In this document: in pieces, positions 24,834 through 33,909 of the stretch | Layout: every line of letters starts with the position of its first letter | How positions within the stretch are numbered: the stretch's first letter is position 1 | NCBI GenBank assembly: GCA_002320605.1 | Contig: DCKG01000032.1 | Location: forward strand, 38,632-102,631 | Direction: 5' to 3' | DNA: 64,000 nt | Origin: Bacteroidales bacterium UBA1680 | GTDB lineage: Bacteria > Bacteroidota > Bacteroidia > Bacteroidales > UBA932 | Translations under genes and position numbers: made by a program | Notes under the pieces: generated by a model | Told to the model about the DNA's origin: nothing | The model's input: the letters and a program-made list of their open reading frames with translations, nothing else | Databases searched by the model: none

Positions 24834-25826
24834 ATGATTGAACAACTCACACAAGACATTCTTACGGGAATGAATGGAACTCTCACCGAAGAGCAGCAGA
24901 ATAGGCTGCGAATGGTGCTGTCAAATGTTCTTGGCGGCTTTACTATCGAGAAACGTATGACCGACAAGGAGCAGGAATCCAAAAATAACACACTGATTCT
25001 TAAATCTTTCCTGTCGGCAAAAAAAGTCGAGGGATGCTCAGAAAAGACTCTCGCATATTATGAGTCCACACTTGTAAAATTGCTGGAATCCATAGATAAA
25101 GGTCTGTCAGAGATGACAACTAATGATGTCCGGCAGTACCTTGCCACCTTCAAGGAGAGACGGGGCTCCAGCAAGGTGACCATCGACAATATCCGAAGGA
25201 TATTCTCCAGTTTTTTCTCATGGCTCGAAGATGAGGACTACATTATCAAGAATCCTGTGAAACGCATACACCGGGTAAGGGCGGACAGCCTCGTCAAGGA
25301 GGTCATCAGTGATGAATCTATGGAAATCCTCCGGGACTCCTGCGTTGAAATGCGAGACCTAGCCATGATAGATTTGCTCGCTTCAACCGGGATGAGGGTC
25401 GGGGAACTTTTCCGCATCAACATTTCCGATATTGATTTCCAAGAACGGCAATGCGTTGTTTTCGGGAAAGGAAATAAGGAACGGACAGTGTATTTCAACG
25501 CCCGTACAAAGATTCATTTGCAAAATTATATCCGCAGCCGGGAAGACAACAATCCAGCCCTTTTCGTATCCCTTGCAAAGCCGTTTAATAGACTGACTAT
25601 CAACGGTATAGAAAAAAGACTCCACTATCTCGGAGAGCAAGTAAACATGGCAAAAGTTCATCCACATAAATTCCGCAGGACGTTGGCCACCACCGCCATC
25701 GACAAAGGCATGCCCATTGAGCAAGTCCAGAAATTGCTCGGTCATCAGAGAATAGACACAACTTTGCATTATGCGATGGTTGACCAGAACAATGTCAAGA
25801 ATTCACACAGAAAATTCATGAATTGA
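24834..25826 (+). CDS. Tyrosine recombinase (probable hsdS invertase)
   Basis: This is a site-specific tyrosine recombinase of about 330 residues. The N-terminal SAM-like core-binding domain is at about residues 45-130 (YYESTLVKLLESIDKG). The catalytic domain has the Arg of LLASTGMRVGELFRI, the Lys of VFGKGNKERTVYF, HKFRRTLATTAIDKG (His-x-x-Arg), LLGHQRIDTTLHYAM with the second His, and a Tyr in LHYAM. The frame is open from GTG at 24798, but the ATG at 24834 (MIEQLTQDI) fits family length better. It sits inside the hsdS cassette region, directly beside site b, which strongly suggests it inverts the cassettes. Similar recombinases accompany phase-variable Type I systems in other bacteria. Confidence 0.88.
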   Translation: MIEQLTQDILTGMNGTLTEEQQNRLRMVLSNVLGGFTIEKRMTDKEQESKNNTLILKSFLSAKKVEGCSEKTLAYYESTLVKLLESIDKGLSEMTTNDVRQYLATFKERRGSSKVTIDNIRRIFSSFFSWLEDEDYIIKNPVKRIHRVRADSLVKEVISDESMEILRDSCVEMRDLAMIDLLASTGMRVGELFRINISDIDFQERQCVVFGKGNKERTVYFNARTKIHLQNYIRSREDNNPALFVSLAKPFNRLTINGIEKRLHYLGEQVNMAKVHPHKFRRTLATTAIDKGMPIEQVQKLLGHQRIDTTLHYAMVDQNNVKNSHRKFMN

Positions 25827-25849
25827 CAAGGGTATTGGCAGAAAATCCT

Positions 25850-25857
25850 TAACTTTG
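25850..25857 (+). promoter_or_regulatory. Promoter -7 element for the AlbA_2 gene
   Basis: TAACTTTG matches TAnnTTTG and lies 20 bases before the ATG at 25878. A -33 TTG at ideal spacing is lacking. If active, it would also transcribe the plus-strand hsdS half-gene. Confidence 0.45.
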
Positions 25858-25877
25858 GATGCTAAAGTGTTAGGATT

Positions 25878-27287
25878 ATGGCCATTGAGACCCAACATAT
25901 AGAGTTCAAACGGATATGGAAGGATGACTACCTCAAATGGATTTGCGGCTTTGCGAACTCCGAGGGTGGACAGCTTTTCATCGGTGTTGATGACAGTGGT
26001 AATCCTGTGGGGCTTGACAATGCTAGGAAACTGATGGAGGATATTCCCAACAAGATAGCCGCCACCTTGGGTGTTGTCGTTGGAGTCAATTTGGTAGAGA
26101 ACTATTCGAAGCAATATATCTCCATATCCATACCTGTTAGCAGTGCACCTATAGCATATCAAGGGAAGTACTATATTCGCTCCGGAGCGACTTTGCAAGA
26201 ATTGTCTGGCATTGCATTGCAGGACTTTGTGATGCGGAAAATAGGACTTACTTGGGAATCTCAGGCAGTGCCAGAAGCAACCCTTGACGACATTGATCCG
26301 AAGGCAATCAAGTACTTCATTGAGAGAGGAATCTGGTCTCATAGGATTCCCGAAAGCGCACTAAATGATTCTGCTGAAACTGTTCTTCGCAACAGGAACC
26401 TCATTGACAAAAACGGTCGTCTTACCCTTGCCGCCCTGTTGTTGTTCGGGAAGAATCCACAACAATACTGCTTGACCGCACGTGTGAAAATAGGTATGTT
26501 CGGCCCCGGATATTCCGACCTAGAGGGACAGAATATCGTGGATGGCAATCTTATTCAGATGGCAGACCGGGTCATGGATGTCCTTGACCAGAAATATTTG
26601 ATGCGTCCTATTCATTACGAAGGATGGCTTCGAATGGAACCACTTGAAATTCCGGACGACGCTTTGAGGGAGATACTATATAACTCCATCATTCACAAGG
26701 ATTACCGTGGAGGAGAGATTACGATTCGGGTATTCAAAGACCATCTGGAAATATGGAATCCCGGAAAGCTACCGGAGGATTTTGACATTGACAGGCTGTG
26801 GGAAAGGCATGGCTCTGTCAAGCGAAATAATCTGATTGCCGAAGCCTTCTATTATGCCGGGTTCATAGAGAATTGGGGACGGGGCTTCGAGAAGATACAT
26901 AATGCTTTCATTGCTGAGAACTTGAAACTTCCCACCTTTTCCTCTCATACCGGAGGGTTTGAAGTCGATATCCTTCGGGAGAAGTACGTAGTCATGTCCG
27001 GCTACGATAAGATTATGGACAAGGTTGGCACTAAAAATGTCACAGATGACACAATAAATTTCAACGAACAACTTTCTGATAGACAGAAAGATATTCTCAA
27101 GTTGCTGGGTTATTATGACACAGATGATGTCAGAATAAATGTCAGAATAAACGCTTCTGAGTTGGCCGAGAAGTTTTCGGTTACAACAAGAACCATTATG
27201 AGGGACATGGATGTTCTGGTCGCCAAAGGCCTCCTTCGCAGAGTTGGGGCGAGAAAGAACGGATACTGGGATATTGTAAAGAAATGA
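25878..27287 (+). CDS. AlbA_2 / HATPase regulator with C-terminal HTH
   Basis: This 469-residue cytoplasmic protein starts with an AlbA_2 (Schlafen-like) domain at about residues 5-120 (HIEFKRIWKDDYLKWICGF, FANSEGGQLFIGVDD). A GHKL-type ATP-binding domain follows at about 245-370 (LREILYNSIIHKDY, FIENWGRGFEKI). A winged helix lies at the C-terminus (VNASELAEKF-like, TTRTIMRDMDVLVAKGLLRR). Genes of this build are often annotated as transcriptional regulators or putative DNA-binding proteins and occur inside Type I restriction loci. Its stop overlaps the start of the TRD1-B half-gene by ATGA at 27284, so after inversion HsdS would be translated together with it. Its role is unknown. Confidence 0.88.
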   Translation: MAIETQHIEFKRIWKDDYLKWICGFANSEGGQLFIGVDDSGNPVGLDNARKLMEDIPNKIAATLGVVVGVNLVENYSKQYISISIPVSSAPIAYQGKYYIRSGATLQELSGIALQDFVMRKIGLTWESQAVPEATLDDIDPKAIKYFIERGIWSHRIPESALNDSAETVLRNRNLIDKNGRLTLAALLLFGKNPQQYCLTARVKIGMFGPGYSDLEGQNIVDGNLIQMADRVMDVLDQKYLMRPIHYEGWLRMEPLEIPDDALREILYNSIIHKDYRGGEITIRVFKDHLEIWNPGKLPEDFDIDRLWERHGSVKRNNLIAEAFYYAGFIENWGRGFEKIHNAFIAENLKLPTFSSHTGGFEVDILREKYVVMSGYDKIMDKVGTKNVTDDTINFNEQLSDRQKDILKLLGYYDTDDVRINVRINASELAEKFSVTTRTIMRDMDVLVAKGLLRRVGARKNGYWDIVKK

Positions 27288-27844
27288 GATTACAACGATA
27301 TAAATTTGGTGAATTGGTTGATGTCACAAGAGGGACAAGCCTGTCCGGGGAATATTATTCCACGGAGGGCAGTCTTATTCGGCTTACATTAGGAAATTTC
27401 GACTACTCCAAAGGAGGGTTCAAGGTCAATACATCCAAAGATAATATCTTCTTTACGGGAGAAGTTAAGCCCGAATATATTCTGAATAAAGGTGATATCA
27501 TCACACCATTGACGGAACAAACTCCGGGGCTGTTGGGCAGTACCGCAAGAATACCGGAATCTGGCAAGTACATTCAGAGTCAGGATGTCGCTCTCATTAA
27601 ATGCATGACGGGGAAGATTGACCCCTCGTTTTGCTATTACCTTGTATCTTCTGCTCCTGTGAAGAAACAGTTGGGGGCGGCTGCCCAGCAAACGAAAATC
27701 AGGCATACAAGTCCCGACAAAATCAAGGATCTAATTGTAGATATACCGTCGTTAGAGGAGCAAAAGGCTATTGGGCACTTTCTTGACACTATCGATTCCA
27801 AGATTGAGAACACAAGGACTATAAATGATTATTTAGCTGCCTGA
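27284..27844 (+). CDS. Silent hsdS 5' half-gene (TRD1-B)
   Basis: This 186-residue frame is the first half of a Type I specificity subunit on the strand opposite to the working hsdS. It has a start, one target-recognition domain (YKFGELVDVTRGTSLSGEYY; LNKGDIITPLTEQTPG), and the first conserved helix (LEEQKAIGHFLDTIDSKIEN). It stops at INDYLAA just after recombination site c. It is coupled to the AlbA_2 gene by an ATGA overlap. Inverting 27821-28541 would extend it in frame through EAMARQ into the present TRD2-A to a stop at 28552, giving 422 residues. As it stands it may make a half-HsdS, which in some systems can dimerise. Confidence 0.85.
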   Translation: MRLQRYKFGELVDVTRGTSLSGEYYSTEGSLIRLTLGNFDYSKGGFKVNTSKDNIFFTGEVKPEYILNKGDIITPLTEQTPGLLGSTARIPESGKYIQSQDVALIKCMTGKIDPSFCYYLVSSAPVKKQLGAAAQQTKIRHTSPDKIKDLIVDIPSLEEQKAIGHFLDTIDSKIENTRTINDYLAA

Positions 27845-29087
27845 CGGATACTTGGCCGTTCATGAGTAGAGGAAGGAGTTCATTACGTTGAGCAATCAAA
27901 TCCTCAATTTCTTTTCCTATTATCATCTGCCTCCCAAATATCGGAGAGCAAACGCTCTCAAATCTTCCTACCACAGAGGCGTTTGGAACCACAACTGGCA
28001 AAGAATGCAATTCATCTTTAGTGATAGAACCAAATGTTGTTCCCACGGCGTTTTTATTCTCGAAGGCCGTTTTAAGGTCTCGAATAATGAAATACAGATG
28101 GGGCATTGAACCGATCTTTGAGTGGAGAGCGGCAAGACCTCGTCCGATGCAGCAATCATTGTTGGCTATATTGACTGCGCCTACAGGTGCGCGAACGCTC
28201 ATTAGAATATCTCCTTTCTTAGCGAAACGAGTTGGAGAATTCGTGTATTGCCTTACAGAAGGAAAACGAATTCCAAAATCGGTACTCCCTTGATAGAAAA
28301 GAATACCATCGCCAACTTCATTATAAGATCTTCCGTCAGGAGATTGTCCCATTGTAATACTTGATATATCAATAAGTTGTCCCTCATTCCACCCATCAGG
28401 AATCTCTCGCTTAAGCTTCTCATTCCATACCATCTTTCCGCCGGAGGACTTATACGGCTTACCGTTTTCGTCAGGAAAGTCGAACTGAACGAACCAGTAG
28501 TCGTACAGCTGGCGGGCCATGGCCTCTAAATAATCATTTATCTGCCGATTGATTTCTATCTTCCGGTCAATGTTTGAAAAGATATCTCCGATTCTTTCCT
28601 GTTCATCTATCGGAGGAAGAATGATGGGGATAGAGTTAAGCGTGTCAATGGAAAGAGTGTATCGCTGACCGCTGCCGGAGGCATTTGCGCTGAAGAACTT
28701 CTGGATAAACTCTGTATGGAGGAAGGCATTCAAGTATTCCCCATTGAGTTGAGAGTCATCCGGAGTAATCAAGGCGCAGTGATAACCGAGAACCACATCC
28801 TCGAAATTATCCGCTATGTATGTGGGAATGCCTATGTCGTCACGGGTTTCGCTATCTTTTGTGACAGCGACCTGACCCCTGTGCAAAGAAAACTTCTCAA
28901 TTTCTCGCTCATTGGCAGAGGCAACCATCAAGGAGTCATGCATACGGGCAGTTATAACCCAGTTCTTATAGACATCAGTAAAATTGCAAAGCCTGACAAG
29001 GGCTTCTCCATAAGTGGCCTTTTTGTCAACTCCACTGATTTCCACAAGGGCGACTTCGCCTAACTTGACACGTCTCATATTACCCAT
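27819..29087 (-). CDS. hsdS: Type I restriction-modification specificity subunit HsdS
   Basis: This complete 422-residue HsdS gives the Type I enzyme its DNA target. It has TRD1-A (about residues 1-150), the first conserved helix (DEQERIGDIFSNIDRKIEIN), the central region INDYLEAMARQLYDYW (about 183-198), TRD2-A (about 230-380), and the second conserved helix with NELLPLLMNGQVSVRQLNNHL at the C-terminus. Its start overlaps the hsdM stop by 8 bases (ATGGGTAA), so the two are coupled; ATG at 29078 is an alternative start. Two inverted recombination cores lie inside the gene: one encodes INDYL in the middle, the other QLNNHL at the end. The segment between them can flip. Confidence 0.93.
   Translation of the reverse strand: MGNMRRVKLGEVALVEISGVDKKATYGEALVRLCNFTDVYKNWVITARMHDSLMVASANEREIEKFSLHRGQVAVTKDSETRDDIGIPTYIADNFEDVVLGYHCALITPDDSQLNGEYLNAFLHTEFIQKFFSANASGSGQRYTLSIDTLNSIPIILPPIDEQERIGDIFSNIDRKIEINRQINDYLEAMARQLYDYWFVQFDFPDENGKPYKSSGGKMVWNEKLKREIPDGWNEGQLIDISSITMGQSPDGRSYNEVGDGILFYQGSTDFGIRFPSVRQYTNSPTRFAKKGDILMSVRAPVGAVNIANNDCCIGRGLAALHSKIGSMPHLYFIIRDLKTAFENKNAVGTTFGSITKDELHSLPVVVPNASVVGRFESVCSPIFGRQMIIGKEIEDLIAQRNELLPLLMNGQVSVRQLNNHL
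27821..27863 (+). repeat. hsdS recombination site c
   Basis: The core ATAAATGATTATTTAG is at 27821-27836. On the plus strand it encodes INDYL of the TRD1-B half-gene and is followed directly by its stop. On the minus strand it encodes LNNHL, the C-terminus of the working HsdS. It is an inverted copy of site d. Confidence 0.9.
28429..28541 (-). repeat. hsdS recombination site d with 111-bp conserved flank
   Basis: The core CTAAATAATCATTTAT (28526-28541) is the exact inverse of the 16-base core of site c. The flank 28429-28539 is identical by eye to 24671-24781. The site lies at the join of TRD1-A and TRD2-A in hsdS. Confidence 0.9.
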
Positions 29088-30738
29088 TGAATGTCAAACC
29101 GTCCAATTGCTTGATTATCTCCGCTTCCAGCTTCCGGGACTCCTCGAACTTGGCTACGAGTGACTCCCGGTAGTCGGCCATGCGCTTCTGGAACTCATCT
29201 GCGGTGATGTCCTTGTACTGAATCTTGATGTCGAAATATTGCCCGGCAGACAGGGAGTACCCCTTCTCCTTGATTTCATCGTAGGACACGACCACCGAAA
29301 AGTCATCCACGACCTTTTCGTTCGTGAAGGTATCGACAATCTGCTCTATTTCACTGTCAAGCAGGCGGGTACGCTGTTTGTTGCCATCCTTGTACTCTTC
29401 GCCCAGCTTGCTGGCATCGATGAGGACGACCTTCTCGTGCTTTCTGGACTTGTCGAAGAAGAGCACGGAGACATTGGTTCCCGTGGTGGCGAAAACATTA
29501 GAAGGCATGGAGACACAGCCATACACAATCTTCTCATCCACAATCTTCTGAAGAATCTTCTTGCCAATGCCGCTCTTCGTAGTGATGAAGCCAGTAGGGA
29601 CAACGATGGCTCCCTTTCCTTTACCTTCTTCAAGGCAATAGAGCATGTGCTGGATGAAGCACAGGTAAATCTCCATCTTGGGCTTGTCGGGATCGATTGA
29701 CTTCGGCTTATTGGGAACACCTGCCCAAAAACGCATCGTGTCTTGGGCAATCGTATCACGCTCGTCTGGGAAATCAAGTTTAAACGGAGGATTGCTGACG
29801 ATAAAATCGAATTTCTTCAACGAGCCGTCCGGATTTTTGTGGCCGGGCTTGAGCAGTGTGTTGCCTTGTATGATGTTCTGTATGCTGGGCACGAGATTGT
29901 TGAGGATAAGGTTGAGCCTCAGCATCTTGGAGGATTTCTGGGAAATATCCTGACTGTAGATGGTACACCTGTTCTCTCCGATGGTATGGGCAAGAGCCAT
30001 GAGCAGCGTGCCGGAACCAGCGGAAGGGTCGCAGCAGGTGACGCCTCTCAGGTCTTTATTGTTCCCCACTAGGAGCCGTGCCATGATGAGGGCGATGCTG
30101 CGTGGGGTGTAATACTCGGCATACTTGCCGCCTCCATCCTTGTTGTAGTCCTTTATCAGGTACTCGAACATAGTGGAGAAGAAGTCGTACTTCATGGCGA
30201 ACATCTCCTCAAAGTTGGTCTTCGGGTCGGCGATGAAGCGCATGAGGGAGATGGCGAACTCGTCCCTCTGTGTCGAGTCCGGGATGAACACCGTAATGGG
30301 CTCGAAAATGGTGAGTTTGGTCTTGTTCACCGTAGCCATCGAGAAGATCTCTGCATTGATGTCGGCAATCTCCACCATCGTGCTGTCGAACAGATTTGAA
30401 AAATCGCCCTGCTGCTGTGCGTTGTACAGGTGGTGGATGGTGTGCCGGGGCATCAGGTGGGGTGTTCCTTCCGGCAGGTAGGAGAACAAATCCTCGCACT
30501 CGTCATCCGTGAACATGTCATATTCAGCATCCCATTTTTCAGCCTTGGAGAGCCTTTCCCCATAGACGGGAACTCGTTTTGCTTCATACCCAAACTTGTC
30601 ATTGAAGTACTTGTACAGGAATACCTGAATGATGATTTTGTATTCGTTGCCGTCATTGCCCAGACCAAAATTTCCGCAAGTCTGCTTAAGTCCGTCAATG
30701 AGTTGTTTGGTAGCCTGTTCTATCTGTATCTGTTCCAT
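29080..30738 (-). CDS. hsdM: Type I restriction-modification DNA methyltransferase HsdM
   Basis: This is the adenine-N6 methyltransferase subunit, 552 residues. An N-terminal helical HsdM_N domain occupies about residues 5-150. The catalytic domain has the AdoMet-binding motif CCDPSAGSGTLLMAL at about 237 and the catalytic VSNPPFKLDF at about 317. With two HsdM and one HsdS it forms the modification enzyme; with HsdR it also restricts. It starts 3 bases after the hsdR stop and overlaps hsdS, so hsdR-hsdM-hsdS is one operon on this strand. Confidence 0.96.
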   Translation of the reverse strand: MEQIQIEQATKQLIDGLKQTCGNFGLGNDGNEYKIIIQVFLYKYFNDKFGYEAKRVPVYGERLSKAEKWDAEYDMFTDDECEDLFSYLPEGTPHLMPRHTIHHLYNAQQQGDFSNLFDSTMVEIADINAEIFSMATVNKTKLTIFEPITVFIPDSTQRDEFAISLMRFIADPKTNFEEMFAMKYDFFSTMFEYLIKDYNKDGGGKYAEYYTPRSIALIMARLLVGNNKDLRGVTCCDPSAGSGTLLMALAHTIGENRCTIYSQDISQKSSKMLRLNLILNNLVPSIQNIIQGNTLLKPGHKNPDGSLKKFDFIVSNPPFKLDFPDERDTIAQDTMRFWAGVPNKPKSIDPDKPKMEIYLCFIQHMLYCLEEGKGKGAIVVPTGFITTKSGIGKKILQKIVDEKIVYGCVSMPSNVFATTGTNVSVLFFDKSRKHEKVVLIDASKLGEEYKDGNKQRTRLLDSEIEQIVDTFTNEKVVDDFSVVVSYDEIKEKGYSLSAGQYFDIKIQYKDITADEFQKRMADYRESLVAKFEESRKLEAEIIKQLDGLTFNG

Positions 30739-30741
30739 GTG

Positions 30742-33700
30742 TTATGCTCCTGCCCTGAATCCTAGTTCCGCATAGCGGCTAAGGTATTCGTCTGCAATGT
30801 GTTTTCTGATATATTTTCTGTCTTCCAATGTTGATTCAATTCCAAGCTGGTACATTTTCTGGCTCACGGAGGCAAGCACCTGCTGATTAAAAGAGCTCTC
30901 GTTTGCCAGTATGTTGATATTGAAGTATATCAAGGCATCGATGGAGGCCTTCACCTTGGATAGTTCCTCCGCTATCACCCACTCGCTGGAAGAGATGAGC
31001 GGCTTCTTAGGAGGAGTTTCAGACGCTCTCTTTTCATTTTCCTCCAGAATGCGTTTATGGATGCGGACGAATTTCTCGTCATCTGCATACTTCCTTTTCA
31101 GCATGTTGTTTCTGCGGTTGATTTCTCGGATTTTTCGCATCACTTCATCCATGTAACCGATGTCGGCCTTGACTGCCGCCACATCGTCACGGGTGAATCC
31201 TTTATTGCGGAAGTAAGCCCGGAAGTCCTCTGCCAGAGAGATATACTTGTCTTCTTGTTTGTCGAAACAGGCATCAAACTCCCTTTTTACATCGTTATAC
31301 CGTTCCATCAAGTCGTTGTAGACAATCTCCAGCTCCTCCTTGCCTTTGTAATTGAATTTGAACTCAAGAGCAGAAATAGCTTCATTGATGATGCCGGAAA
31401 CCTCTGCCGTGTGGTCGGTATTCTCCATTAGGTTCATGCGATCAATCCGATGATTGACTTCGGACAGCAGGATAGGAAGATCGTCTATTGCGAGCATCTC
31501 GAACTTTGCCTTAAGCTCTTCATCTCCGAAGCTGCGGACTTGATTGGACATCGCTTTTGCATTTTCCAGACCTTTCCGGAGTTCATAGAGGACTTGCCTG
31601 TCACCGATTTCATCCAGCTGCTTGCGGAATTCCTCGGCATTGTCCGTGTCGAAACGCCATAGCAAATCCTTTATCTCGCTCATTGCCGCAATGATTTCGT
31701 CATTGTTTATCATGAGCGTATCGCCAGCCGGAGTGGGAACATCGATGTCCGGGATGTCTTCCGTTGTCCGGTTCAGCTCCCGTAAGTACTCGTTGTTTGT
31801 TTCGATGAAGTTCTTCTTGATGTTCGCAAAGTCAACGATGTATCCGAACTGGAACTGCTTGTATGGGCGATTAACCCTTGTGAGAGCCTGTAGAAGATTA
31901 TGCCCGTCCAGTTTCCGGCACAGGTATAACTTCTTGAGCCGTGAGGCATCGAATCCCGTCAGAAGCATGTTGTTGACAATCAGGAAATCGATGGTCTCTT
32001 TTTTCTTGAATTCATCAATAAGAATTTTCCGGGTCTCTTTGTCTCCTTCATCGTGCAGGATAAGTTCGGCTCGCATCGGTTTCTCTCCAGATTTCATATT
32101 CTCCGGAGCAAACCTTTCATTGAAGAGGGCGAGCATGGCACGGGCCTGCGGATTTGTCTCGCATACAATCATACCTGCCACCTTGGGCGCAGCCTGCTGG
32201 ATGCGGAACTTTGTAAGGTCGTGGATGATGTAATCCAACAGCGCATTAAGGTAATTGTCGGACTCGATTATCTTGTTGTGGTCAATGTCAGACTTCTTGA
32301 CTTTAACCTCCTTTGTGAGGCGGTCGAGGATGTTCTCAATCTGTTCCTTGTATTCCGTCTCTATGTCTTCACGCATCAGGCGCAGGGTATAGCCGTCCGC
32401 TATGGATTTGTCGTAGTAGTAGGTGTCGATGTAATCGCCAAACACCTTCCACGAGGCTCGTTCCTCTTTCAGCAGCGGAGTCCCGGTCAGGGCAATTTTT
32501 ACGCTGTCCCGGTCTGCGTCAAGGAGATTCGCAAGGAAGCTGCCCTTTGGATTGTATCCCCTGTGAGCCTCATCAATGAAAAAAATGCGCAACAACTTCG
32601 TGCTGTATGCCTCCGGCAAATCAATCTTCCGGTGGTCTTCCTCAAACTTCTGAATATTGACAACCATTATCTCCGGCTTGCCCCCGGCATTGGCAACAAC
32701 AGTATTAGTCGAGAAATCGCTCATCAACTCTTCCCGGCTGTTTGCCGTGCGGACGACGAGTCCACGGGCGGCAAATTCCCCGGCTGCCTGTTCCAAGAGG
32801 TCGAGACGGTCAACGATGAAATAAAACTTGACGGTGGTGTTGAGCTTCGCATAATAATCCGTGAGGTTGCGGACATTGTAATACGCTAAGGCCGTCTTGC
32901 CGCTTCCCTGCGTGTGCCAGATGATGCCGGATTTGACACCTGCGGACAACTTTTTCCTTATCGCAAGGGATGCGAAGAGCTGCTGATACCGCATAATGTG
33001 CTTCTCAAAACTGGTAACCGTTTCTCCGCTTTCAAGTTTCTCTACCTTATCGACATAGGCTATCCCATATCTGAGGATATACAGGAACCGCTGCTTAGAG
33101 AGCATGGAGGTGAGAATCCGGTTGGTGGGAGTGTTGTATCCAAGGTTTGTCTGGTACTCTGGCGAGCTCTTGATGGGCAGACAGTTACGGTGGGTAAGGA
33201 CCAGTCTTTCGTCTTCTTCCGTCAGCTTGTCATTGTCATTCTTAATGCAACTGAGCAGCAGTTCATTGTCGGCCTCCCGGAAGACATTGAAGAACACCTT
33301 GTCACGGGATGTGGTTGCATAAAAGGCACCTTGGATGGGGACAATCCTCTCGTGGTCGTACTCTTGGTTGTTGGAGAAAATCATCAACTGGGTCACATTG
33401 ATAAACTTGCGGAACCGCTTGTTTTTCATGCGAGACTCGATGCGGTCTTTCTCCGCAAGGATGCCCTCGACATTATTGGGCTTCTTGACTTCTACAAAGG
33501 CGAGGGGCAGTCCGTTGACGAAGCAGGTGATGTCGGGGCGGAAACTGTCGCCACTCTCCGAGTCCTCACAGGTGAATTCGGTTGTGACGTGCCATTCGTT
33601 ATTGTCAGGATTCTCAAAGTCTATCAGCTTGATTCCGCTATTGGCGGAGAGCCGATTGTAGAATTCCCGGCCAAGGTCATCATTGCCGAGGATACGGACG

Positions 33701-33909
33701 ATGCCAAGGTACTCGTTTGTGGCTTCCACATCCGTCAGTGCAGGATTGATGCGCTTGATGCTGCGAAGGAAGACCTCCGTCAAAATATTGGTGTCTGCAT
33801 TGTACTCGGCATCCTTGATTCCTGCCAGATATTTATATCCAAGACGGACAAGGTGCAGGGCAGCAGGTACTTGCACACGAGTATTCTCGTTGAATTTGCC
33901 CTCGGCCAT
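30742..33909 (-). CDS. hsdR: Type I restriction-modification endonuclease/translocase HsdR
   Basis: This is the DNA-translocating endonuclease of the Type I complex, about 1055 residues. The N-terminal nuclease domain has FRPDITCFVNGLPLAFVEVK, matching the D...ExK fold at about residue 120-145. The SF2 motor follows with Walker A THTQGSGKTALAY-like sequence (HTQGSGKTA, about 335), the DEAH box (FFIDEAHRGYN), SAT-like LTGTPLLKEE and LLTGFDASRLKKLYL. The C-terminal helical region binds HsdM. The frame is open to ATG 33960; I prefer ATG 33909 because MAEGKFNENTRVQVPAALHL is the usual start of the family. No break is seen, so restriction is probably active. Confidence 0.93.
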   Translation of the reverse strand: MAEGKFNENTRVQVPAALHLVRLGYKYLAGIKDAEYNADTNILTEVFLRSIKRINPALTDVEATNEYLGIVRILGNDDLGREFYNRLSANSGIKLIDFENPDNNEWHVTTEFTCEDSESGDSFRPDITCFVNGLPLAFVEVKKPNNVEGILAEKDRIESRMKNKRFRKFINVTQLMIFSNNQEYDHERIVPIQGAFYATTSRDKVFFNVFREADNELLLSCIKNDNDKLTEEDERLVLTHRNCLPIKSSPEYQTNLGYNTPTNRILTSMLSKQRFLYILRYGIAYVDKVEKLESGETVTSFEKHIMRYQQLFASLAIRKKLSAGVKSGIIWHTQGSGKTALAYYNVRNLTDYYAKLNTTVKFYFIVDRLDLLEQAAGEFAARGLVVRTANSREELMSDFSTNTVVANAGGKPEIMVVNIQKFEEDHRKIDLPEAYSTKLLRIFFIDEAHRGYNPKGSFLANLLDADRDSVKIALTGTPLLKEERASWKVFGDYIDTYYYDKSIADGYTLRLMREDIETEYKEQIENILDRLTKEVKVKKSDIDHNKIIESDNYLNALLDYIIHDLTKFRIQQAAPKVAGMIVCETNPQARAMLALFNERFAPENMKSGEKPMRAELILHDEGDKETRKILIDEFKKKETIDFLIVNNMLLTGFDASRLKKLYLCRKLDGHNLLQALTRVNRPYKQFQFGYIVDFANIKKNFIETNNEYLRELNRTTEDIPDIDVPTPAGDTLMINNDEIIAAMSEIKDLLWRFDTDNAEEFRKQLDEIGDRQVLYELRKGLENAKAMSNQVRSFGDEELKAKFEMLAIDDLPILLSEVNHRIDRMNLMENTDHTAEVSGIINEAISALEFKFNYKGKEELEIVYNDLMERYNDVKREFDACFDKQEDKYISLAEDFRAYFRNKGFTRDDVAAVKADIGYMDEVMRKIREINRRNNMLKRKYADDEKFVRIHKRILEENEKRASETPPKKPLISSSEWVIAEELSKVKASIDALIYFNINILANESSFNQQVLASVSQKMYQLGIESTLEDRKYIRKHIADEYLSRYAELGFRAGA

